NCBI GenBank assembly: GCA_017311315.1
Contig: CM029642.1
Location: 12,660,596-12,724,595, forward strand
Source of the DNA: Dendrocalamus latiflorus
Lineage: Eukaryota > Streptophyta > Magnoliopsida > Poales > Poaceae
DNA length: 64,000 bases
Reading direction: 5' to 3'
The first letter of the stretch is position 1. The number at the start of each line of letters is the position of its first letter. The notes below the pieces were generated by a model that saw only the letters and a program-made list of their open reading frames with translations, ran no database searches and was not told the DNA's origin. A program made the translations under genes and the position numbers. This document shows, piece by piece, positions 8,655 to 18,733 of the stretch.

Positions 8655-11600
8655 TGTAACATCCTAAAATTTGGATCTTGAAAAATGTGTAACTCTTAAA
8701 ATATTTTGGAATGCATCTTCGTGGCATTTGGATTTTTAATGGATTTTCGTTGGATTTTGGTTGAGGTTCCAACAATTAAGAAGTCATAAAAATAGAATTC
8801 TGAAAGAAAGATGCAACTAATAGAATGTAAATTTAGAATCAAATGCGAATATGAAAAGATGATCCAAAATTTTGGGCAGGAGGACCACTTAGAATCAGAT
8901 AGTGAAAATTCGGGAATTTGGAAATATGCAAGTATGGAAAACTAGATTTAATAAAGATGATTAAACTGGGATTGATAAAACTACGGAAATATGCATGGGG
9001 TCAAAACAAAAAAAAGAAAGAAGAAAATTTTCTGGTCTTTTGGCCTGGCCCGTGGCAGCCATTGGGTCGGCTCTTCCCCTGCCGATATATCTACTATGGC
9101 AGAGATTACTCCCCACCAGGCTGCCGCGGCAGCCCGTTTCCCTACCGTCGCACTCCTCTAAGATCATCGGTTGTCAGCATGCCCCTACGCCCATGCCGTC
9201 GAGTCAGCGCTTGCTCCACCATAGCACTGCCCCTGCATCACCACAGGAGCCTATCGCGTTTGACCGACCCCTCTGTGACCCACCGCCTGGCCGAAGGATG
9301 ACGAGGCGCAGCTCGGACCGTTGCACCACGCCACTGGAGTCAGCCACATTGCACGCCACACCACTGTGACCCGACACCACAGTCGCTCAGCCACAGCCTG
9401 CCTGGCTCCGCCCTATCGTGTCACCATCCCCCTGACCATGCTCTTCAGCACGCGCGCCCCACCATCCGCACGACAGCCATGCCCTATGGCATGTCACTAT
9501 TGTAACATGAGCACAAATCGTTAGCCCTGTATCCACACCAGCACCACGCCTCCACCATGACCGGCCAACCACCCTCCCCCCATGTCACCAACCCCTTCCA
9601 CTGCCTATAAAGCCCGGCTCAACCCCATGTAACACCACCATCCTCCACTCATCCTTCCCCTCTACGAAATTGGATTCTCTGGCAGTGAAGCTTGCCAGTG
9701 GCCCCTTTCTTCCCTAGCGCTGGCATTGTGGGGAACTGCCAACTTGGGCCGCCTCCAGCCAATTCCAGGGGACTAGAGAACTTCCGCAACCCAGAAAACC
9801 AAACTCCAGCAGCGCCTCAGGCCGACACCGCTTAAGGAGTCCCAACACCATGCTCCCTCCTCAGCTCCTCGCTCACCGCTGGTCCTCGCCAATAGATCCC
9901 CTCGGCCTTACTCCCATTGGGCCAAGCCCCCAGGTAACCTCCTAACCACCACGAGATGCTCCTAGACCAAAGAATTTCTTTGAATTGCCTTAGATTGTCG
10001 TAGCCGCCCTCCCTTGTTCCGTCGCCGCCTATGGTCACCGCCGACCGCCACCACCACCAAATTGGTCGGCGGGACCGAGTCCGAATGTGCGCGCAGGCAT
10101 GAGCATCTTATTTTTGAAATGCACATGGCCGGCCGTCGTTCCTTCCGCTGGCGGTGAGCTCACCGATCTTCGGTATGTAGAAGAAGTCCTGTAGCTGAGA
10201 TGTGAGGATTAAATCTGAGATTAATTAATGCTAATAAATGGTTAATTCATGTAATTAGGGCTAATGACGATTAGTTATACCTAAGCACCCACTGACATGT
10301 GGGCCATACTGGTTAAGCCAAATAGTAACCGGTCCCACATGTCAGTGAGTCTGAAAAGAAAAAAAAGATAAATTAAAATTGCCAAGGGCCCCACCTGTCA
10401 GTCTCTCTCTCTCTCTCTCTCTCTTCTTTTTTTCGAATTTATTTGAACTGAGAACATTAAATAAGCATAACTTATTCATCTTAGCTCCAAATGGAGTGAA
10501 ACAAATTTCTAAATTCATATAAATTCAATATATATCCAATGGAACCAAAACCATGAATTTTGGAGCTCATTTGAATTTTTATGAGAATTTATTTGGTTTA
10601 CTGATTTTTATTCAAATTTCCTCGCAACGTAAAATAGCGTACGAGGCACAAGAGGAAGAAGCAGAAGCTGAAGCGAGTCACGACCACCAAGACCAAACCA
10701 GCTGTGATCAAGGCGAGTCAATACTTTGATCATGTTGAACCTATATTTTCTGCAAATTATTTTTATTTTAGATTATCAAATTGCAATGTGTTATTTCATA
10801 TACAAATATATGTTTGCTTTAAGATTCTAGTTATATGCCCATTATTTGACTTGTTAGTATTACACCTCTTTTGAAATATTTGAACATTTGAGCCTTGTCA
10901 CCCTAGAAAAATTATAATGGTAACATTTCAAAAATAAGTCTATAGTTATTCGCTATGTTTAGTACTGCTTAGATATTCGGGGCACCAAAATTCCCCAAGC
11001 ATCACTTTTAATCATGAGAAACTGATTTGGGAAGTCATGGGTGAAAATGGTTGGTATATTTTGGCATGGATATTTTATGCTCCCAAAAACCCTAACTTGC
11101 TTAAATATTTGGGCGGATGGTACGGGGGTGTGGTGCGGTGGATGCACGAAAGTGTGGATTGTGGTAGAATGGCCCAGATAACCCTAAGAACTAAATCTTA
11201 TCACGACATCCTATGTAAAACAGTACAACCACAAGTCTGCAAATTGTAACTTGGCTAAGTAAATCTATCGAAATCTCGGATTCATCTCACGGGTAGGGGA
11301 AAGGAGTGGAATATTGCAAGGGTAAGGGGAGGCCTAAAGAGACACCAAGTGGAGAGTGAAGTTTGACTGTCATGCAAGCGTTGTGGAGAGTAGAGTCCGA
11401 ATGCGCTAGTATCCGTGACAAACATACCGTGCAACGTATGAGACCCACTGCAAGTGGGAGCAGCCCACAGGGTGAGATGACAAAAGGGGCTAGATATTTT
11501 AAAAAGTTATTGTGATGATCTACTCAACTACATGACTAAGGAATCATGTGAAGCAATAGGCGAATTCTCTCTTGTGGGTAAACTGTACAAACTCTGCAGA

Positions 11601-12490
11601 GTCAAAAACTATTCGAATAGTCATGCCCACGATCAAGGATGGATATGGAAACTTAACCAAATATAGTTCTATTTCAAAACCTTGTGGGTGGAATTGGAAA
11701 AGTGACGGGCAGTGAAAAGCCCTGATCTGTGTTATCTTGGGTGTCGCCCCAATGATAAGTAAGTGCTTATAACGCTGAAGGTTAGCATATGGTGCAGGAG
11801 GCATGTAACGGTGGATGGAATCTGTATTATTATTAATACTACATTCTTTTTACCAAAATATCATGTTTTAGTACAAACTGCTAGGTCTCAGGAAATTTAT
11901 ATGTATAGTATTTTAAAAGCAATTTCTAGTAAGCAAAACAACTCGAGTCTTTCCTTGATAAGCCTTGCATGTTATTTACTTGCATACTATATATTGGTTT
12001 ACGGAGCACGGTGGATTTGTGCTCACCCTCGCATTATCAAAACTAGAAACAGGAAATCAAGACCACTACACTTACGAGGACACACCAACCACGGATGCAG
12101 GAGCCGACGAAGGGAATTAGGATGACTTTCGCGAGTTCGAGTTCTAGACGAGTAGACTTGATGAAGATTATGTGCACATATATTATCTAGACATAGATAA
12201 TACCTGTTGCATACATTTACTCCTCAGTCGCTTGCCTGTGGATGTTGGTCCTACTTTTGTTTATACTTTCCTTTGCTATCTTTTATAATGTAGGTATTTG
12301 GCCTGATCGGTCCTTTTGTAAATTGTCACCCAACGTGGTGTATTTCAACTCTGATATGTAATATTATGGTTCGGTATATTTCATGCAATGTATGTTGATG
12401 CAGCAATGTACCTATGAGCACTATCTACTAATCTAGAGAATACTACAGTAAAATACAGAGGATTCTGGGTTGAAAAATCTGGGCCCGACA
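8655..12490 (+). repeat. Solo LTR D, TSD AATTA
   Basis: The 3.8-kb segment starts TGTAACATCC and ends GGGCCCGACA, with the direct 5-bp repeat AATTA on both sides (8650-8654 and 12491-12495). It is a diverged relative of LTRs A, B and C: shared blocks include TTTGATCATGTTGAACC near 10730 and ACTATTCGAATAG near 11608. A TATAAAG box lies at 9606-9612 after a GC-rich stretch, and a (CT)n microsatellite near 10401. No coding region is supported. The hairpin at 12004-12024 has the alternative stem GAGCAC/GTGCTC. Confidence 0.82.
12004..12024. promoter_or_regulatory. LTR D hairpin, stem GAGCAC/GTGCTC
   Basis: GAGCAC at 12004-12009 pairs with GTGCTC at 12019-12024 across a 9-base loop. It occupies the same place as the GAGTAC/GTACTC hairpins of LTRs A, B, C and E, about 470 bases from the LTR end. 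The fourth pair is C-G instead of T-A, which preserves pairing. Confidence 0.6.
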
Positions 12491-14377
12491 AATTATTAGT
12501 ATAAATTAAGCATCATCAGTGGACTAAAACTTATACACGTATAGATTAAATTCATGTATTTTCTTCTATGTCACTTTGATGTGTGTTTAAATACCCATAT
12601 AATTTTTGTTGATCCCATTTAAAAGGTAGAAACCCATTAATAAGTATTTAGTATTTTTAGAATAAATTAATTGCCATCTACAGATTTAAAATCTGTACAT
12701 GATTAAATAAAATTACACGCATCGATTAAAGTTAAACATGATGATTTAAATAGCATTTGAGTCATAAAAATCCAAAAATGACTAAAACAAAATTCGGAGA
12801 TTGCATAGGGATGCCTTAGTATAATTTATTCAAATATTTATTTAATTAAGATTTAATTTTTTTGTATCTATAATTTAAACCATTATGCATGTACTAATTA
12901 CACAAAAGGAGGGAAAATTTATACAGGTGACCCTGAGACCTAGAAATAATTTGAGAGGTTGATAAATGAGTACACACATGTAAAAAAATTGAACCGGCAT
13001 ATTTGCATGCGTAATTAGATAGAAATATTTTTGTAGCATATTTGTCCTTGTATCTGCCTAATCGTGTCTGAGAAGTAAATTATCAAAAGTAAATAAAATG
13101 CCGAGTATACTTCGTAAATAAGCCACACAACCTCGTGCTACGAAAACAACATTAAGTGGCAAGTATAGGATAGAATTTAATTAAATCATCATAGTCGATG
13201 TAATTAACTGAATCATACCCTTAGGAGCACAAGACATCGACATATCATATTTTATTATGTTTTCGTAAATTAAGTCATAGTCTATGTATTTTAATTGCAG
13301 GTGACAATCTGACTCATGGGAAGGACTTCACTTGACCATACCTGAACCTGAATATATGGTTAAAGTCTAGGCAAGCATCCCTTTGAGCATATGATCAGAT
13401 TAATTTCGGTAAAACAAGCATTTTCCTATTAGATTGTTATTTCCTTGCATAAAAAAGGAAAATCATATTTAAATCAAATGAATGCTATGAGAAATAAATA
13501 AAAGAGATAAGGGTAGACAGTTGGAGAAGCCACTTTCGTGCCAAGATTTAATGGCAAATAGTTGGAGAAGCCACTGTCGTGCTAGTAAATAAGATGTGAG
13601 TGGAGGGTCCATAGGGTAGGAGAAAAAGAAAAGAGGCAGGTTAGAGATCTTCTATGTAATGTATCATATAATTCATATCAACCATTATTGCATCCAAAGA
13701 CGGATAGAATCAGTAACTCTATCAAGGTTATTATATCCTCCACATGGGTAAGGAGTATATGATTGTGAGGTTTGGGTAAGGCCAGAGAGGGCAAAACCCA
13801 AGGCGCATATATTAACGCGGTGAAGTGTCGAACGAGGTCTAAATTGGACGTTGGGCCATAAAGGATAAGTCCAACTAATGTCTGTCTTATAATTGCGAGG
13901 GTGCTAGGTGAGGGTAGTAAACTGCGTTGGGCTAATAATTATAAGTAGTTGTGTGGAGGTATAATATACTGAGATAGTAATAAAAGTTTCATGCTCTGAT
14001 CTGGGCATTGTATCTAAGGAAAATACGAAGATCCATCTGCTACAATGATCAGGGTCATTATGGGTAAAGTGGTACAAGCCTGCATGGTGCTATACAAATC
14101 ATGAATTCATGCCTGTCTCCTAGGCTGGAGGCTACGGAACCGTTGGAGGTTTTTATCCACTATATGAGTGTTTAGTAGATTTCTAAATTAATAATTTAAA
14201 ATTCTTTCACAACCTAAAAATATTTATTTTCTATAAGTCATGAGGAAGAGAATGAAAATGAGAAGAGAAAGAGAATGAGAAAGGAAATGAAATGAAAATG
14301 AAGATGAGAACGTAAATAGATGTTCTCGAAAATGTTAGCTCAGTAGCATGCAATGCATTTTGTTAAATAAACTTACT

Positions 14378-14393
14378 GAGTACTTCTGTACTC
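14378..14393. promoter_or_regulatory. LTR E hairpin, stem GAGTAC/GTACTC
   Basis: GAGTAC, a 4-base loop TTCT, then GTACTC, in the context ACTGAG...CTCACC, about 480 bases from the LTR end. Confidence 0.6.
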
Positions 14394-14870
14394 ACCTTTA
14401 CTATTAATCTTCCTTGTTAGAGGTGAGCCAAGATAACGAGATTCATGGTCATGCCGAGGCCTACGTGGAGGGCCACTATACCAAATGAAATGAAATTAGT
14501 CCGGAGTATGAAACATGATGGGTGCCCTGCTTAGAAGTTGGGAAAGTCGAAGGCGGTCAGGAGTCATTTTGTGAACCTAGATATAATAGTGTGTAGCTAT
14601 CTACTTGTCTCTGTTTCGTATAATTATAAGTTAGAACCATTTTCTTTCTAAGTATTTTAATATTCAGGCTGAACTTGTTAAGCCCTGATTCGAACTGTAG
14701 CCCTGTGTGATGATGGAACTGTAATAATGTCGTACTGTCTCTAATTACTGTTCTACTGCAATACTCTGATGGACTTATTATTCGTTAGAGCAATGTTTTA
14801 CCAAGTAAACGAATAATAATCCGTTGATTAGTATTTTTACCCTAAAAAAATCAAGATACGGGTCGTCACA

Positions 14871-15447
14871 TAACCCCGTTTGAAACTCCACATCCAGTGA
14901 AATCAAAATCATACCAAAAGCCTAACTAATGATGCCCTCGCTTCTCACATAATTAGTGGGGGGCAAAAAGGCTTCCACGCCGGAGAAGCTCCTACATGGC
15001 TCCCCGTGGGATTTGAAAAGTACTAGTGGGCCGCTGCATAAACTCATTAGCAGGCCGAAAAGGCGAAACGGTTGCCCAAATTTTCATGAAAGGCCCCAAA
15101 GCGCCGTACCATCCACTCACCGGCCGCCGCCGCCGACGCGCACCCGGGCGCGTTTCCTTGCCTGACGGTGAGTGACGGAGGAGGAAGATCTTCCTCGCCG
15201 AGCCCGAATTAGTACTTGAGGTGCTAAGCTCTCCTTCGTCGCCAACGCCACAGCCACCGCCGTCCGAGGTGTCAGCTCTTCTCATAGAAATTACAAGATA
15301 TTGCTCCCTTTCTTTCTCTTTTTACATTTGATGTGCCGTAATTTCTGGAGGTATTAGTCTAGTGCTGATCTTGAATTCTTGCAATTTCTATTGCCCCAAG
15401 TTATTTTTAAATAAAATTACACAATAGAAATATTTGTAAATTGAAGA
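14871..15447. other. Host-like intergenic DNA with a GC-rich patch
   Basis: No gene is supported. 15100-15290 is GC-rich. It contains a 68-bp segment (15174-15241) found again at 22057-22124 with one mismatch. The ORFs here are short and have no recognisable motif. Confidence 0.5.
15174..15241 (+). repeat. 68-bp direct repeat, left copy
   Basis: It begins GACGGAGGAGGAAGATCTTC and matches 22057-22124 with a single mismatch. It includes the perfect 16-base palindrome GAGGAAGATCTTCCTC. The two copies bracket the vWA gene pair. Confidence 0.85.
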
Positions 15448-15702
15448 CTAAGAATTTAAAGAAGTGAGAAGCTCCCCTCCTTTGCCCAGATGCTGAGCAT
15501 GCATCTCTGGACGGGACTTGCAGGCTGCGTAAACAAGCAGTCTTATCCACATTTCTTTTATTTCCACTAGTGAATCACGGAAGGAACATGGAGTTTGTGC
15601 ATAATCTAAGAGAGAGTTCACCCTTGCAAATATACTGTGTTCAGATAATCCTTTATCCTGTAGTTCATCCAGAATATCTCTCTCTGTTTGGCGAACCTCC
15701 AC
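15448..15702 (-). pseudogene. DUF594 C-terminal fragment
   Basis: The 84-residue reading frame contains EMWIRLLVYAACKSRPEMHA and GKGGELLT, the pattern of the DUF594 domain at the C-terminus of grass DUF4220/DUF594 membrane proteins. In the family the domain continues beyond GGELLT with a Trp-Leu-rich tail; here it runs into a stop after only four more residues. No N-terminal membrane part is found next to it. It is therefore a truncated fragment. The function of the family is not well established. Downstream, 15703-16140 is AT-rich and I see nothing in it. Confidence 0.6.
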
Positions 15703-17639
15703 AGGATGGAGAGATTGAGAGTAAGATTATTAAGAGATGTTCACTCCATTATATCGATGTAAGCTATATGATGATTGATGTATGTTATAAGTATATAGTA
15801 TAGACAAGTATTGCAATAATGAAAAAACGATGATGATATAAATGGAAAATGTTATGTAATGTTGTATTTATTGTTTGCTATACAAGTATTTCCGTAAAAA
15901 AATATTTGTGGAAGAAAGTTTTGCTCATATATGACAAGTATTAGGAAATAAAATGAGTATTTTTTCTTATAATATATAATATTAAAATATCATAAATAAA
16001 GTTCAGCAACAATTTATTTTTAAAAAATAAATTACATATATATTGACAAATCATTTAAATGTGTTTTAAGAATGATATCTGTCGGAGTGCGCAGGCCACC
16101 TTTCTTGTTGGATAAACAATGCTGTTTTTACATACACGTATATTAGAACTCGATCCTCACAAATCTGAGGCAAAACCAGAGTAGAAACAGGGGAAGAAAG
16201 GAAAAACAAAGGCAATAACCGACGACCTTCGCATGCGCACCGGCCGCCATGCCCTTCGGCGGCAGCGACAGCTGTGCTGGCGTCTGCGCCTGCTGCGAGC
16301 CCTTCTCAGCCCTTCGCGAGCCCGGCGTCTGGTGCTGCAGAGTGTGTTGCATGTCTGCCAGGAGAGCATGTACGACAGGCCCGAGGACCGGCGCATGCTG
16401 GCCTCCATCTCCCGCATCTCGGCGGCGAGCCCGGAGATCAGGCACGCCTCGCCGGCCTCCCTCCCGTACTCAGAGTCCTTGAGGCGGAGCCACTGCTCCC
16501 ACAGCTCGTCCGCGGCGTCGACGAGGGCCCTCCCCTTGTCGTCGTACTTGCGGAGTATGTCACCGACGATGTTGACCGCCTCGACGCGCACGATCTCCGC
16601 AGCCACCTCCTTGGATCGGTCGACGCCCTGCCTGACGACGACCACCTGCCCGCCGATCCACTCCTGCACCCTGCTCAACGCATGGTGGTACATGAAACGG
16701 ACAGCGAGCTGCCTCGGCAAGTCGTCGTGTTCGTCCTCGCCGACCTTGTCCACGTAGACGATGAAGTTTCTAACCGCGCCGGCTTGGAGGGTGCCGACCA
16801 TGATGCTGCCTCTCTTCCTGTCGTCCACGATGTGCCACTTGGATCTGCCAGACTCGATAGCCGACAGCGTCGCGTTGGACGACTCGCTTTCGCGCCACGC
16901 TATGTGGACCTCCGTTTGGACGGCGACGACGGAGGTGATCTTGCTGATGCTTGCCTCGAAGGCCTCGGTGATCCGGTCGTGCTCGTCGTTGAGGATGCCA
17001 TACGTGCCGGTGTGGCTTTTGGCGATATGGTGCATGGCCCTGATGTTGTGCGCGTCGCGGAAGCCGAAGGTGTGGACGGAGCAGTTGAGGTTGATTGTTT
17101 CCCCCTCGGTGATGGAGACGACGTCTCCGTCGGAGATGAGGATGATGAAGCTCACGCGGCCCTTTTGATCTTCTGGCCGCTCTTCCAATATCTACATGCA
17201 CACACAAGTACACCCGAACTAGATGAATAGGCCGTGGAATTGCATAGCTAGATACTTAATACGAAGCATATATTTCTATTTGAAATTAGATCTGTATTTT
17301 AAGGATGTCAAAATCTTGATTCTATCATATGATCTTACGATTTTACAATCCAAAATTAACTAGACCGATATGATTTTATAGTAGAACTTTAATATGATAT
17401 AATTATAATGTTCTTACGATTCTATCTAAACTTTTGTAGGATTGTGATCAACATTTTTGTTCGATTCAACTAGATTCTGTCGATTCTATTGTTTTATAAT
17501 AAATAATTACTTGTATATTTTCTTTTTATTAATTTTTTTTTACTTTTATCTCTTCATGTTTACTATAATTATTATAAAATAACACATGATCTTAACTTTA
17601 CAATTTTGTAAAAAAAGTTCAAAAGGGATAATTTTAAAA

Positions 17640-17859
17640 GGGAGTGTCTATACAACATTTGACTGTTTTTTAGGGCAAAAATAGTCAGATTTTGAGCCGT
17701 TAGATGGAGATCCAACGCCCTAGTTTATTTTTTTTTGATGGGGTCATTTTTTTGGAGGGGGGCTTGTATGGGTAGATCCGTTGGATAGAGATCTAATGCT
17801 CCAGATCAATCTGACTGTTTTTGTGCTTAAAAACAGTCGAATGTTGTATAGCATTACTC
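17640..17859. mobile_element. Mutator-type MITE in the vWA gene 1 intron, 9-bp TSD
   Basis: Terminal inverted repeats of about 30 bases (GTCTATACAACATTTGACTG on the left, its imperfect complement on the right) enclose 220 bp. The perfect 9-bp direct repeat ATTTTAAAA flanks it (17631-17639 and 17860-17868), the target size of the Mutator superfamily. It has no coding capacity. It is absent from the intron of gene 2. Confidence 0.82.
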
Positions 17860-17924
17860 ATTTTAAAAATATAGTAGTGTTGTAATACACTGTAGATTTT
17901 TAAAAATATTTTTTCGGTTTCCAA

Positions 17925-18006
17925 AAAAACATGTGCAACTTCAGGTGATTCAAAGTGCAATTTTAGGTGACTGAAAGATAAAAAAAATTCAGTCGCCTGT
18001 GCAATA
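17925..18006. mobile_element. Right part of the MITE shared by both vWA introns
   Basis: This segment, ending TTCAGTCGCCTGTGCAATAG, closely matches the right part of the MITE at 19833-20092 in gene 2. The left half is not recognisable here. Confidence 0.65.
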
Positions 18007-18733
18007 GTCTATCCCTTTTTCGTTTTTGATAGAATCAGGTGGGATTTTGGATTCTACATCGATTCTATGATTTGTAATCCTACCAAAGAACCTCCGATCC
18101 AATTTAGATCACAATCTTGCTATATTTGTTATGATACTCCAATGCCTATGATTGAAAATACGGTATGGCTGCATATATATAGGCCTCTATAAATACATAC
18201 CTTCGCGGCGTTGGCCAAGGCCTTGGTTAGCTTGTTGTCGCCGATGACAGCCAGGGACTTCACCTTCGCGAAGGCGTTCTCCGGCCTTCTGAGGACATCT
18301 CCATGAGTTCGGTTTGCTCGAAGAGGGTCGACGTCTGGACGGGGACGATGGCGAGGCGGTCATTGTCGTCAAGTTTCCCGATGACGACCTTCATGGCCTC
18401 CTCGAGCATACTCTGCCTGTTCTCCGGTGTCAAGGCAGCGCAGCTGACGTCGAGGACGGCAACGAGGTCGATGGGGGCACGGTCCCCAATTCCCGGCGGC
18501 GCCACGACGCGCACCAGCACGGGGACGCCGGAGTGCCTCTTTGGCCATCTATGGATGGCGTCGACCTTTGCCCAAGCTGTTAGCTGTACCTTGTTGTGAT
18601 CAGTAGCCACAACTGATGGGCCCTGAGGAACATGAATTAAGGACTTCAGATACGTACGGACGTGCACAAGTTAACTAAAGGCGAACGAATTGATCTAGAC
18701 GGCCAGGTATGGATGAATTATCGAGCAACTGGT

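Larger units (their letters stand above)
6090..14870 (+). repeat. LTR E: gypsy-type 3' LTR split by two solo LTRs
   Basis: The LTR starts TGTAACGCCC directly after a polypurine tract and ends GGGTCGTCACA at 14870, giving the TG...CA ends of an LTR. Two later insertions (7309-7928 and 8655-12490, each with its own 5-bp target duplication) account for about 4.5 kb, leaving about 4.3 kb of LTR sequence. No coding sequence is supported here; the ORFs at 8170-8546 and 9000-9570 are GC-rich noise. A GAGTAC/GTACTC hairpin lies at 14378-14393, and a purine-rich stretch at 14230-14330. The 5' LTR is not in the window. Confidence 0.65.

Noticed and set aside
16274..17230. Plus-strand 318-residue ORF, and its twin at 18866-19759
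   Set aside because: Antisense shadows of the GC-rich vWA exons; the minus strand has the recognisable domain and splice sites.
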